Source of the DNA: Pseudovibrio sp. Tun.PSC04-5.I4
Lineage (GTDB): Bacteria > Pseudomonadota > Alphaproteobacteria > Rhizobiales > Stappiaceae
Length of the DNA stretch: 64,000 bases
Direction: 5' to 3'
NCBI RefSeq assembly: GCF_900104145.1
Contig: NZ_FNLB01000006.1
Location: forward strand, 2,554,501 to 2,618,500
In this document: positions 27,671 to 36,636 of the stretch, one piece after another
Layout of the letters: every line of letters starts with the position of its first letter
Position numbering within the stretch: position 1 is the first letter of the stretch
Notes under the pieces: model-generated
Seen by the model: the letters and a program-made list of their open reading frames with translations, nothing else
The model's database searches: none
Told to the model about the DNA's origin: nothing
Made by a program: the position numbers and the translations under genes

Positions 27671-28471
27671 TTAGAGGATTGGGAACCAGTCTTCGCGCAG
27701 GGCTTGACCGGGCTTCATATCGTGACCTGGAAATGGTGGTGAGGTTTTGCCAGGACGTTCAATGTATCTGGCATCATCCCCTAGCAATCGCAATGAGAAT
27801 GCGCGGCGACGTTGGTTGGTTGTATTGCCTCGCGCACCGTGCAGGACGTAGTAATTGAAGGCGACGGCATCACCCGGTTCCATAGTCCATTCGCGGATCG
27901 GCATGCCTTCCACGTCTGGATCCGGTACTGGCATATACGCATCACTATCAGCATAGAAGTTTTGTTCCGAGAGCCAGCGGGTTGGCAGGACTGCTTTTTC
28001 CCAGAGGTGAGAGCCTGCGACACAGCGCAGGGTCGCGTTCTCAACGGCATCCATTGGAGACCAGAAGCTGACAGTCTGTTGCCCCTCGACAAAATAGTAG
28101 GGACCATCCTGATGCCAAGGGGTCGCCTTGGTCGTACCCGGCTCTTTCACCAAGACATGGTCATGGAACATCTGTGTGGTTTGAGATTGCATCAGGTCCG
28201 CAGCAGCCTCTGCTGCCGGTGACGTGCGCACCACCTCTGCAAACTCCGGAATACGCATCCAGTTGCAGTAATCATCAAAAAAACGACCGCTCTCGCCTTT
28301 GTGGAGGTTCTCTGCTGCGTACTCGCCGGGCTCTGTCATGTTTCGCTCAATACCGGCCCGGATCAGGTCAACATGATCCTTGAACAGTCCTTTGATCAGC
28401 ACGACACCCTCGCGCTGATAGGTGTCGATGTGATCTTGAGTTATGAGCGAAGAAGGCATGGCGCAATCCAT
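27671..28471 (-). CDS. Phytanoyl-CoA dioxygenase family protein (Fe(II)/2-oxoglutarate)
   Basis: The 266-residue protein has the PhyH facial triad: HxD in TPWHQDGPYYF and the distal His in VLHGARGN, followed by the Arg in RRAFSLRLLGDD expected to bind 2-oxoglutarate. The family hydroxylates diverse small molecules, including in secondary metabolism and osmolyte synthesis. No pathway genes adjoin it to define the substrate. An alternative start lies four codons downstream (28459); neither has a strong ribosome site. Confidence 0.85.
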   Translation of the reverse strand: MDCAMPSSLITQDHIDTYQREGVVLIKGLFKDHVDLIRAGIERNMTEPGEYAAENLHKGESGRFFDDYCNWMRIPEFAEVVRTSPAAEAAADLMQSQTTQMFHDHVLVKEPGTTKATPWHQDGPYYFVEGQQTVSFWSPMDAVENATLRCVAGSHLWEKAVLPTRWLSEQNFYADSDAYMPVPDPDVEGMPIREWTMEPGDAVAFNYYVLHGARGNTTNQRRRAFSLRLLGDDARYIERPGKTSPPFPGHDMKPGQALREDWFPIL

Positions 28472-28570
28472 TTTGTTGGCTAAGCGACCAACCCTAATGG
28501 AATGCGCATAAGTATAAATACAACTAAAGATAAGCGAGAGTTGTAGCGACGCGCCTCGGTGCCAATCCCT

Positions 28571-29464
28571 TTACAGGGCGGTTGCAAATGGCTCGCCAAC
28601 TTTGACAAGGGTTTCCTTGCCTGCAGCACTGTTGGCAACCAAATCGTCGCTGAACGTTATCGCGTTCGGTTCAAAAACCACAACAACCGTAGAGCCGCCG
28701 AATTTGAAGTAGCCCTTCTCGTCCATTTTCTCGACATGACCTGTTGTCTTTGTATTGACGATGCCGCCCACACCAAAAGCGCCAACTTCCACGTAGCATA
28801 TAGTGCCTGCCTTGGCGGTTTTGAGAAGCGTGTAGCTGCGTTTGTTCTCGCCAAAGACATCCGGCCCGGCACCCAGCGCAATTGGGTTTACGGAATGAAG
28901 AGCGCCGCTGATATCTTTGCTTCCCACGATCTCACCAGCGCACGGGAAGTGGTAGCGGTGGTAGTCGGCTGGACACAGGCGGACGATTGCAAGAGACCCA
29001 CCGATGAAGCGCTTGGATATCCCCGGCAGCATCCTACGGATCGAGAAGGGATGGCCTTTGACTGGCACGAAGGTATCTTCATCCAGTTTTGGGAACACCA
29101 ACACACGGCCATCAGCCGGACTCACGATTGTATCCTCTGCGGTATCGTAAAGGCGTGTGCCCTCTTTCAAATGCCGGACAAAGAATTCGTTGAATGAAGC
29201 GAAACTCTCCTGCGGATCGGCAAATTCAGCGGTGTCGATGCTCAGTTCATCAATTGCGCCTTGGATTTTACCTTTGGAGAGCGGGCTATCGTAATACCAG
29301 CCCATCAGCCTGCTGAGAACTGGAGACCGAAACAAGAGGCGTTCAATGATGCTGGAACTTGAATCCTGATAGGCCCAGCGGATCCACTTCTCGCCCAGAA
29401 CCGTTTCCTCAAACTGTGCTCCTGTTACACGGTCAATCACGATAATGGGTTGTTTCTCAGACAT
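28571..29464 (-). CDS. psd: Phosphatidylserine decarboxylase
   Basis: The 297-residue proenzyme has SPADGRVLVFP near the middle, the catalytic-region motif CPADYHRYHFPCAG, and GFxFGGST-type autocleavage sequence (FKFGGSTVVVVFE) near the C-terminus. Self-cleavage before the Ser makes the pyruvoyl group. It converts phosphatidylserine to phosphatidylethanolamine at the membrane. This form resembles the type II enzymes with a GGST motif. The phosphatidylserine synthase gene is not adjacent. Confidence 0.92.
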   Translation of the reverse strand: MSEKQPIIVIDRVTGAQFEETVLGEKWIRWAYQDSSSSIIERLLFRSPVLSRLMGWYYDSPLSKGKIQGAIDELSIDTAEFADPQESFASFNEFFVRHLKEGTRLYDTAEDTIVSPADGRVLVFPKLDEDTFVPVKGHPFSIRRMLPGISKRFIGGSLAIVRLCPADYHRYHFPCAGEIVGSKDISGALHSVNPIALGAGPDVFGENKRSYTLLKTAKAGTICYVEVGAFGVGGIVNTKTTGHVEKMDEKGYFKFGGSTVVVVFEPNAITFSDDLVANSAAGKETLVKVGEPFATAL

Positions 29465-29808
29465 CTGCCAGCCTTACATGGGAGTTTTGAAGAGGCTTTA
29501 CTAGGTGAGATGCAATGAGAAGGCAAGAGTAAGGGGCGTGAGAACACCTGCGCAGAATTTCGCAGCTTCAACAAACTTTGGGAATTCGAAATTGCGGTAG
29601 TTTAATTTAACCTTCGTCAATCGTTCTTATCAAAAACTCATAACAACCCCAAATAATAGTCAATTTTTATTCCAAACTCGCAAAGTATTCATAGTTATTT
29701 TTTTACTACTCCAGTTATTTATTCTCAGATCAACCCAAAAACAACGCATAATTACTCGAATAGAAATTGGAACAAGTCCAATAAATATCTCAATCTCGGA
29801 GTTTCTTG
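29465..29808. other. AT-rich intergenic region before the interrupted repeat gene
   Basis: About 340 bases rich in A and T, with several possible -10-like hexamers. It separates psd from the split helical-repeat gene. No RNA gene or ORF is apparent. CGGAG eight bases before the ATG at 29809 is the ribosome site of that gene. Confidence 0.35.
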
Positions 29809-29973
29809 ATGCCTGTGAAAAAGCTCACCCCGGAACAACACCAATGGGCTCAAAAAATTTATAAACATCTTCAATGGAAATTTCCTATTGCAGAGGAAGC
29901 TCCCTCAGAAGAGGCGGAGTTGGAAAATGTGCTCCTTGACGATGTTTCCCGAGCTAACGGTGAATCTTGGTGA
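29809..29973 (+). pseudogene. 5' fragment of helical-repeat gene cut off by IS insertion
   Basis: The ATG at 29809 opens a frame of 47 native codons (MPVKKLTPEQHQWAQKIYK onward, ending in LLDDVS) before running into the IS at 29951 and stopping at 29973 inside it. Removing the IS and one target duplication joins this frame exactly to the large downstream frame, across a small LDDVS-LDDVS tandem repeat. The intact ancestor would have encoded about 1221 residues. The fragment alone is probably non-functional. Confidence 0.85.
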
Positions 29974-31333
29974 CGGAGTGAATTGCGGCGTATCATAGCA
30001 AGTGTTCGAAGCTTGCTTTTGACTCCAGAGGAGCTGATACGCCTATGACAGATGATAGTGTTATCCCGCTTGTGCAGCCAGGGGAATTTCAAGATGCGCT
30101 CACGGAAGTTTTGCGTTCGGGTGCACAGCAACTTTTGCGAGCGGCCATTGAGAGTGAAGTCATGAGCGTGCTTTCGCTTTACTCGGACTTAAAATTACCA
30201 GATGGCCGTCAGCGGGTGGTCCGGCATGGGCATTTGCCAGAGCGCCAGGTCCAAACTGGGGTTGGGCCTGTCACGGTCAGCAAACCTCGGATCCGGGATC
30301 GAGATGAGAATGCAGAAGAGAAAATTCATTACCATTCCAATCTGTTACCTAATTATCTGCGCCGTTCAACCAGTCTTGATGAATTGATCCCAGCGCTCTA
30401 TTTGCGTGGGGTTTCCACCAATGATGTTCAGCAAGCTTTAAGTGCTTTGTTGGGTGTTGATGCTCCCAACCTTTCGCCGGATGTCATCCGCGGCCTTGTC
30501 AAAAGCTGGCGATCTTTATGGGAAGAGTGGAAAACTCGAGACCTGTCAGCGCGCAACTACGTTTATATGTGGGCAGATGGCATCTATCTGAAAGCCCGGG
30601 GAGAACGGGAAAGTCGCTGTATTCTGGTGTTGATCGGGGCAACACCGGAAGGCAAGAAAGAGCTGATTGGCTTTGATGATGGCTACCGGGAAGATACTCA
30701 GAGCTGGCGGGAACTATTGCTTGCTCTCAAAGCTCGTGGCCTGCAGATCGAACCGAAATTAGCAGTGGGAGATGGTGCTCTGGGTTTCTGGGCGGCATTG
30801 CGGGAAGTCTTTGGCACAACAAAAGCTCAACGCTGCTGGGTCCACAAGACAATGAACGTCCTAAGCAAAATGCCTAAATCCTTGCAGGCCAAAGCGAAAA
30901 AGGATCTACAGGATATCTGGATGGCGGAAAATCGTGCAGATGCAGAGACGGCTTTTGATCTTTTCATAGAGAAATTTGAGGTTAAATACCCCAAAGCCAC
31001 GCAATGCCTTGCCAAGGATAGGATCGAACTGTTGGCTTTTTATGACTTTCCTGCTGAGCATTGGGGGCATATCAGAACCACCAATCCAATTGAATCAACC
31101 TTTGCAACTGTGCGCCATAGAACAAGGCAAACCAAGAATTGCCTCTCCCGGGATACTGCAATGCCAATGGTCTTCATGCTGATCAAGGCAGCGGAGAAGC
31201 GCTGGCAGAAATTGAGAGGCAAAAATCAATTGCCTAAGATAATACAGGGTGTCATCTTCACGAATGGCATCGAGAGTGATGCAAACCAAAATCACGCCGC
31301 GTGAAACCCATCACCAACTTTTGCGGTTAGCTC
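29951..31333 (+). mobile_element. IS256-family insertion sequence, copy 1
   Basis: The element is 1383 bp long. Imperfect terminal inverted repeats of about 26 bp begin GAGCTAAC at both outer ends (20 of 26 positions match). It is flanked by a perfect 9-bp target duplication, ATGTTTCCC, at 29942-29950 and 31334-31342. It contains one transposase gene. It sits inside the helical-repeat gene. A second copy of identical length lies at 37035. Confidence 0.95.
30045..31304 (+). CDS. IS256-family transposase (copy 1)
   Basis: The 419-residue mutator-type transposase has DDE residues visible in YMWADGIYLKAR, AVGDGALGFWAALREVF and TTNPIESTFATVRHRT, with the typical C-terminal RTRQTKNCLSRDTA region. 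A GAGGAG ribosome site precedes the ATG. The frame is intact. It differs from copy 2 at five residues only (Asp/Asn in STNDVQQ, Gly/Ser in EVFGTT, Ala/Val in NRADAE, Val/Ala in FEVKY, Thr/Lys in IFTNG). Confidence 0.95.
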   Translation: MTDDSVIPLVQPGEFQDALTEVLRSGAQQLLRAAIESEVMSVLSLYSDLKLPDGRQRVVRHGHLPERQVQTGVGPVTVSKPRIRDRDENAEEKIHYHSNLLPNYLRRSTSLDELIPALYLRGVSTNDVQQALSALLGVDAPNLSPDVIRGLVKSWRSLWEEWKTRDLSARNYVYMWADGIYLKARGERESRCILVLIGATPEGKKELIGFDDGYREDTQSWRELLLALKARGLQIEPKLAVGDGALGFWAALREVFGTTKAQRCWVHKTMNVLSKMPKSLQAKAKKDLQDIWMAENRADAETAFDLFIEKFEVKYPKATQCLAKDRIELLAFYDFPAEHWGHIRTTNPIESTFATVRHRTRQTKNCLSRDTAMPMVFMLIKAAEKRWQKLRGKNQLPKIIQGVIFTNGIESDANQNHAA

Positions 31334-34300
31334 ATGTTTCCCTGGATGACGTGTCTCTTAATGATCCAGAATTGGGCGAAGAACCACCGCAACAGCAAGA
31401 TGAGTTAGCGGCGAAGACGGACGCTTACAAAGCTGGAAAGGCGAAGCTTAACAAACGATTGCGTGCATTGGACAAAGCCATTCGTGTGGCGGGTAAAAGG
31501 CGGCCTGTTTTCGTTGATGAGGATAATCGCTCGCTCTTTGATGACGCTCAAACACTTGCCAAAGAACAAGTGGATTTGGCGAACAAGATCATCATCAAGC
31601 CCAATGCTGACGGTGTTATTGATATTGCCGGGATGACAGCGCACTTGGACAAAGGGGATCAATACCTGAGCACAATGCAAGTTGCCTACCAGAAGGGTCA
31701 GGGCGTTGCGGTAGAAGAGCTCAAAGAACTTAAGGTGACAGCCCAGCAACACCAACAAAAGGTGGAAGCGCTTTATAAAGGCCGAGACGATTTCGCTAAA
31801 TGGGATATCGACCTTACAGAATTTGATGATGCTTATAGTCGTGCGCTCGACAATTTTACCGAAATGAATAAAGCGATTAATGGCTACGTTGTGGCTGACG
31901 TAGATAAGACCCTTGCTACATCCAAAGAACAATTAAACGAGTTCGCAAAAGCAAGTCAAAAAGCAGAGCGCTTTGTTGATGCGGCTGAAGCTGAGCTCTT
32001 CCTCAAAGTATCAATGGCGGAGCGAGGCATTGCAGAGCTCTTTACCAAAAGATCAGAACTTGAGAACGATCCCGCGCAATTGTCTGCTTTTGATAGGGTT
32101 TACAACGCTGCCACTGCGGACACAGCTCGAGCAAATGCAGCCATCAGAGTACAGCATGGCAGGGAAATTGACAGCGCCGCCCAGGATGCAGAAAAGCGGT
32201 TGACGGAGTTGCAACAGATCTTTTTGCAGGCCAAAGGCAGTTCCTCCGAAGAGGCTGAAATCACACCTGCGGATAACGGTGATGCCGACTATATCAAACA
32301 GCTTTCTAAAGATGTGGCAGCACTAAACAAAACGGTTGAGTCAGTTGATGGGCAACGCGACCTTATAAAAAACCACGGTTTGAATTTCGCAGAATTTAAA
32401 AACGCTCATCAAGCGGCTAAAACCAGTGTTGTCGGCGCACAATCTGATTTGCTCGCAGGTGATACACGATCAGCAGAATCCAGAATGTCAGATGTGCGCA
32501 ACAGCATCGCAGAGATGAAGGGGCTGGTTAAAGAAGCCGAGGCTGCCCTTGACGTAGTTGCAGATCAGATAGTGTTACTTCGGAAAGAATTCGCGGGCCT
32601 TGCTGATAATCGAGTGAGCTTTGCCAAACTTGCTGAACTCAGTGATTTTGGAGCCAAACAACTCAGGAAGTTTGATAGTGTTTGTGGTGAGGTTGATGCC
32701 CGCATAGATTATGCCGAGGCTTGCATCACCTCACAGAGTATCAATGAGGCATATCAAGCAATTGACAACTCGCAAGACGGAATGAAAAGGCTGAAGGGAG
32801 ACATTGAGAGCCTGTTGTGGATGCCAAAAATAAGCACGGCAGCAACAGAACAAGAGGCCAAAGAGAGTTTTGAAAAGGCCATTGCCAAAGTCCGAGATGG
32901 TATTGAAGAATTCAGCAAGAAACGAACTGTTTTCAAAGATACAGAGGAGCTGAAAATCTTTGAAAACATACATGACAAAGCGGTTGGATTTGCTGATCAG
33001 GCGGACAATTTTCTCGCTAGAAAGAAGTTTGAGCAGGCAGAAGACGTTTTAGAGAACGCACGGGTTACGCTGGATGGTTTGGAAACGGTTTATGAGCGCG
33101 GTCTCAATACGGCAGCAAAGGTAGAGACCTTCCTCGCTGAAGTTGAGGAAACAAAAGACAGAATAAATGCAGTCTATAAGCAAGGCATCGCCCTTGAAAA
33201 TCAGGATCATAAAAACGACTTCCTGAGTTACAACACGATTGCCACGGACTTTGCTCTTCAGGTGGAGGGTTATATCGGAGAGGGCAAAACCAAAGACGCC
33301 CGTGCGATACTTGCAAAGCTCAAAATTGCAATTGTAAACCTTGAGAGCTGCCTCACTCAGACACCTCAAACGACAGACCCGAAAGCAGAGCCTGAACCTG
33401 TTGTCGCAGCGCCTCAAGAACAGGCTCCTGAAGAGTCCACTGCAGATGATCCTCGCACGAGTGAACAGAAAGAGCTTGCAACGCAGGCCTCGCAGATCAA
33501 CACGGCGATCCATACCACCTTTAGCCAAGGACGGCCGATGTGTGTTGATGAGTACGTGAAGAACCTTGAGGATGCCTATGCTGCAGCTCTAGAGCGCTGT
33601 GAGGAAGCGACGGCCTTGGTTAGCTCGGGCAACATTGAAAGCGCGAAGGCCGCAATTTCCGGCGCCAAGCAAGCTCTTATCCTCTTGCAGCGGATTCAGG
33701 ACAACAGCAGAACAATCCTCGCATCCTTGATGAACGGGATCACAGAGGGCGCGTCCTATTATGAGCAAGGTGCGGAGGAGACCTACGCCAAGCGTGCCGA
33801 GTTTGATGACTGGAGTATTGACCTTACCGTATTTGATAAGGCCTACAGCATAGCGAAGGACAATCTTGCCAATTTGAGAGCTGCGATCAAAGCTTCTCAG
33901 ACGGAAGTTGCAAAGGTGACCCTCAACACGGCTGAAGATTACAAGCAAGCACTGGCGGAAGCTTATGCGGTTGCTAAAAGTGACCGGGACTTAGCGCGGA
34001 CCGACCTGATTATCCAATGCTCTGATGTCCAGTCAGCTCTTTCGCGTCTTTCTACAGATCGGCCACGTCTGGAAGGCGATACATCCCTGTCTGGCCAGTT
34101 TGACAAAATCTATGGCACGGCATTTTCAGGTGTTGAACGTATGTTAGCTGCGATGAAGGCCAGCAATGGCAAGGCCGCTGAGAAAGAGATCCTTGAGGTC
34201 GAAAGGCTCATGGCAACTTTGGAAGAGCTGCTGAACCAAGCTGAGCCTCTTGCTCCTGAAGAGGAAGAGCAGGCCGAGACTGGCGACACCACAACGGTTG

Positions 34301-34866
34301 TTGGTGAAGGTGAGCGTATTCTTGCTGCTATTGATGGCCTTCAAGGTGAGTTGAACTCTTACAATTCCAACAAGGAGGTGTTCAAGCTTAGTGAAGAGCG
34401 TTCAAACTTTGAGAGTATGTACGACAAGACCAAAGCGTTTGTTGATAAGGCAAGAGCCTTGCTGGCAGCGGGAGAGGATGGCAAGGCTGAAGACGTTCTT
34501 GAGAATGCGCAGATCACCATGGAGAGTGTTCAGATTGCGTTTGAACGTGGACAATCCACTGCTGCTAGAATCGATGACTACCAGCAGGTTCTTGAGCAAG
34601 CCAATAACAAAGTCACTAAACTTTATGGGCAGCATAATCTTATCAAGGACGAGCAGGAGCTGCTGACATTTACTGACCATAGTAAGACAGCCAGCGAGAC
34701 CGCGCTTAAAGCTGAAGCGGCCTTGAAAACCGCCAATTTTGCGTTGGCAGATGCTGAACTTGGAGCCATGCACGGGCTTATTGCTAATATGGAAAAGCTT
34801 ATCAAACTGCAAAGCTCCAAGCGGCATAAGTTGAAGGCCGCGCTTAAGCGCAAAAGAAAGAAGTGA
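31249..34866 (+). CDS. Giant alpha-helical repeat protein, 3' part after IS insertion
   Basis: This long frame (1205 codons from a GTG lying inside the IS) is the continuation of the gene starting at 29809; native sequence begins at 31334. I see about eleven or twelve degenerate units of 85-100 residues. Each has an aromatic-containing helix, a loop with acidic residues, then patterns such as FDDAYSRALDN, AEDVLENARVTLDGLETVYERG or AEDVLENAQITMESVQIAFERG. Units at 31.79 and 33.80 kb, and at 33.04 and 34.49 kb, are the closest pairs. No signal peptide, membrane segment or enzyme motif is evident; the last residues are very basic (KAALKRKRKK). It may now be translated from an internal start, or be dead. 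Confidence 0.7.
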   Translation: MSSSRMASRVMQTKITPRETHHQLLRLAHVSLDDVSLNDPELGEEPPQQQDELAAKTDAYKAGKAKLNKRLRALDKAIRVAGKRRPVFVDEDNRSLFDDAQTLAKEQVDLANKIIIKPNADGVIDIAGMTAHLDKGDQYLSTMQVAYQKGQGVAVEELKELKVTAQQHQQKVEALYKGRDDFAKWDIDLTEFDDAYSRALDNFTEMNKAINGYVVADVDKTLATSKEQLNEFAKASQKAERFVDAAEAELFLKVSMAERGIAELFTKRSELENDPAQLSAFDRVYNAATADTARANAAIRVQHGREIDSAAQDAEKRLTELQQIFLQAKGSSSEEAEITPADNGDADYIKQLSKDVAALNKTVESVDGQRDLIKNHGLNFAEFKNAHQAAKTSVVGAQSDLLAGDTRSAESRMSDVRNSIAEMKGLVKEAEAALDVVADQIVLLRKEFAGLADNRVSFAKLAELSDFGAKQLRKFDSVCGEVDARIDYAEACITSQSINEAYQAIDNSQDGMKRLKGDIESLLWMPKISTAATEQEAKESFEKAIAKVRDGIEEFSKKRTVFKDTEELKIFENIHDKAVGFADQADNFLARKKFEQAEDVLENARVTLDGLETVYERGLNTAAKVETFLAEVEETKDRINAVYKQGIALENQDHKNDFLSYNTIATDFALQVEGYIGEGKTKDARAILAKLKIAIVNLESCLTQTPQTTDPKAEPEPVVAAPQEQAPEESTADDPRTSEQKELATQASQINTAIHTTFSQGRPMCVDEYVKNLEDAYAAALERCEEATALVSSGNIESAKAAISGAKQALILLQRIQDNSRTILASLMNGITEGASYYEQGAEETYAKRAEFDDWSIDLTVFDKAYSIAKDNLANLRAAIKASQTEVAKVTLNTAEDYKQALAEAYAVAKSDRDLARTDLIIQCSDVQSALSRLSTDRPRLEGDTSLSGQFDKIYGTAFSGVERMLAAMKASNGKAAEKEILEVERLMATLEELLNQAEPLAPEEEEQAETGDTTTVVGEGERILAAIDGLQGELNSYNSNKEVFKLSEERSNFESMYDKTKAFVDKARALLAAGEDGKAEDVLENAQITMESVQIAFERGQSTAARIDDYQQVLEQANNKVTKLYGQHNLIKDEQELLTFTDHSKTASETALKAEAALKTANFALADAELGAMHGLIANMEKLIKLQSSKRHKLKAALKRKRKK

Positions 34867-35079
34867 TGAGTAGATTGGTGCGGTGACTGCTATTGCCGCA
34901 TCATTTTGTGCGTGGTTCAGCCAGGGATTGCGTGCTCTTACACCCCTATTTCTTGTTGTGAATGACGACTGCTTACAGCAGAATGTAAGTGGTGTTTGAA
35001 TCTGTTTGGAAATCTTTTTTTGAAAGACTGCCTCAGCGGTATTTGCCAGAGCTTTCAAATTCGGGATTGGACTTACAGA

Positions 35080-35574
35080 ATGAAAAGCATCTTCAAGTTT
35101 GGTGTGTGCGTTATTGCTTTTTCATCACTTGCTGCTTGCCAGACGACCACTGTCGGGCAAGGACGGATTGCGGGGAAGAAGGGTGCGCAGGATGTTAATT
35201 TTCAAGTCACCGAGAGTTTTTTTGGCAGTGGTGGAGCTGCGGCCACTGCAACTTTGCCTGATGGAGAAGTCTTTACCGGTAAGCTTGTGACCCCCAAACG
35301 CCAGTCCACCAATGTTGGAGAGACCGATGGCTTTGGCGATGGGTTTGATGACTTTGACGACTTCGATGATGGGTTTGACGATTTTGATGACGGCCCGTTC
35401 TTCATCACCACCTATTCAACCACTTACAGTCCTATCGCGCGGGGCGTGCTTTTCAGTGCCAAACGCAGCATGCGCTGTCAGATTACCTTGAGCAGCCCAC
35501 GTGCAGGTTTCTCTGATGGTGGTGTTGGGCAATGTCAGCTTTCCAACGGCGGTGCTTTCCCCGTTGAGTTTTAG
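35080..35574 (+). CDS. Asp-rich lipoprotein (tandem paralog 1)
   Basis: The 164-residue protein starts MKSIFKFGVC and has a lipobox, SSLAAC, so Cys20 should be lipidated. A conserved core follows (VNFQVTESFFGSGGAAATA, DGEVFTGKLVTPK). Then comes an Asp/Phe-rich low-complexity segment (repeats of DDFDDGF) and a C-terminal domain with ARGVLFSAKRSMRCQITLSS and GFSDGGVGQCQLSNGG. The acidic run may bind calcium. A TTG frame from 34996 was not used. The next gene is a close paralog. Confidence 0.75.
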   Translation: MKSIFKFGVCVIAFSSLAACQTTTVGQGRIAGKKGAQDVNFQVTESFFGSGGAAATATLPDGEVFTGKLVTPKRQSTNVGETDGFGDGFDDFDDFDDGFDDFDDGPFFITTYSTTYSPIARGVLFSAKRSMRCQITLSSPRAGFSDGGVGQCQLSNGGAFPVEF

Positions 35575-35775
35575 GGGCTTTGTTTCTTGTCCATTGGCCG
35601 TGTGATGAGCTAAATTGCGCGGTTCTTTTTGCTATCTGTGCTTTTTGTGACTGCTGACCCTCGCATCCCTGACCTACTGCCAGTTCAGGGGCTTTTGGCT
35701 GTGGTGTTGGGTTTTAGGAACCGACCTCAAGGCAGCTGAAACCGATATTCAATACCTCGAGATTGGTGAACTACA

Positions 35776-36243
35776 ATGAATAATATTTTTAAAGTTGGTG
35801 TGTGCGTTGCTGCTTTTTCGGCCTTGGTTGGTTGTCAGTCTACCACCACGGGGCAAGGGCGTGTTGTTAGCAAGGACGGCAAGAACTCGCAGAGCGTGAC
35901 GTTTCAGGTGACTGAAGAGTTTCTTGATAATGGCGGCGCGTCTGTTGTTGCGACCCTTTCCAGCGGTGAGTTTTTTACCGGTAAGCTGGTGACTGAAAAG
36001 AAGCAGACTGAAGGAACTGAGGACGGGTTTGTTTTTGGTGATGACAAGGACGATGACGAAGACTCTTTCTTCTCCTCCAGCTCTTCAACCACTTACAGCT
36101 CCAAAGCCAGAGGCGTGCTGTTTAGCGCGGCTCGCTCCATGCAGTGCCAGATTACTTTGAGTAACCCAAGCTTTGGCTTTTCTGATGGTGGTGTTGGCCA
36201 GTGTAAGATCTCTACTGGCGAGACTGTTCCAGTTCAGTTCTAA
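35776..36243 (+). CDS. Acidic lipoprotein (tandem paralog 2)
   Basis: The 155-residue protein is a paralog of the upstream gene: lipobox SALVGC, the same core (VTFQVTEEFLDNGGASVVA, GEFFTGKLVTEKK), a shorter acidic segment (GDDKDDDEDS) followed by a serine run, and the C-terminal block ARGVLFSAARSMQCQITLS and FSDGGVGQCKISTG. Two Cys in the C-terminal block are conserved in both and could form a disulfide. Function unknown. Tandem duplication with divergence confined to the acidic linker is clear. Confidence 0.75.
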   Translation: MNNIFKVGVCVAAFSALVGCQSTTTGQGRVVSKDGKNSQSVTFQVTEEFLDNGGASVVATLSSGEFFTGKLVTEKKQTEGTEDGFVFGDDKDDDEDSFFSSSSSTTYSSKARGVLFSAARSMQCQITLSNPSFGFSDGGVGQCKISTGETVPVQF

Positions 36244-36262
36244 TTTGAACCCTACCGTAAAA

Positions 36263-36289
36263 GCCTGAGAAGCGTTGCGCCTCTCAGGC
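36263..36289. terminator. Hairpin between convergent genes
   Basis: GCCTGAGA pairs with TCTCAGGC over an 11-base loop, between the lipoprotein gene and the minus-strand 87-residue gene. No clear T-run follows. Confidence 0.55.
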
Positions 36290-36331
36290 AAGTTTAGCGG
36301 AGGCTATGCCTCTGCCATCTCTCTCTGCTTA

Positions 36332-36595
36332 TTAGGTTTTGGATAGGTCCAGCGCGCAAGGATCGAGCAATTCCGATATCTTTTCGCTACTTCCCTGCAC
36401 ATCTTCAATGTGGCTGCGCACAGTGTCAAACAGCGTCAGCAACGCCTCATATTCCTGTGTATGCTCCATGCGCTCACTCATCATCACACTCATGGAATAG
36501 ACTAGGTTTTTGAGGTGGTTGGCTGAAAGGCGAAGCTGGTCCACTTCATTGCGAAGGGACATATGGGCATTATTCTCATTTCCAATGGTCGTCAT
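36332..36595 (-). CDS. Small helical protein of unknown function
   Basis: The 87-residue protein appears mostly alpha-helical, with heptad-like hydrophobic spacing (LRNEVDQLRLSANHLKNLVY and YEALLTLFDTVRSHIEDV) and no signal or membrane segment. AGAGG lies seven bases before the ATG at 36595. The start overlaps, as ATGA, the stop of a 14-residue frame in the upstream leader. No family recognised. Confidence 0.55.
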   Translation of the reverse strand: MTTIGNENNAHMSLRNEVDQLRLSANHLKNLVYSMSVMMSERMEHTQEYEALLTLFDTVRSHIEDVQGSSEKISELLDPCALDLSKT

Positions 36596-36636
36596 ATCAT
36601 ACCTCTAAGCAGGCGGTTGAATGATCCGCTCGGCAT
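36592..36636 (-). CDS. Possible 14-codon leader ORF overlapping the 87-residue gene
   Basis: ATG at 36636 opens MPSGSFNRLLRGMI, with its TGA overlapping the ATG of the downstream gene (ATGATATGA). The same frame continues upstream without a stop for about 18 codons, so the start is unsure. It may be a coupled leader peptide or chance. Confidence 0.3.
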   Translation of the reverse strand: MPSGSFNRLLRGMI

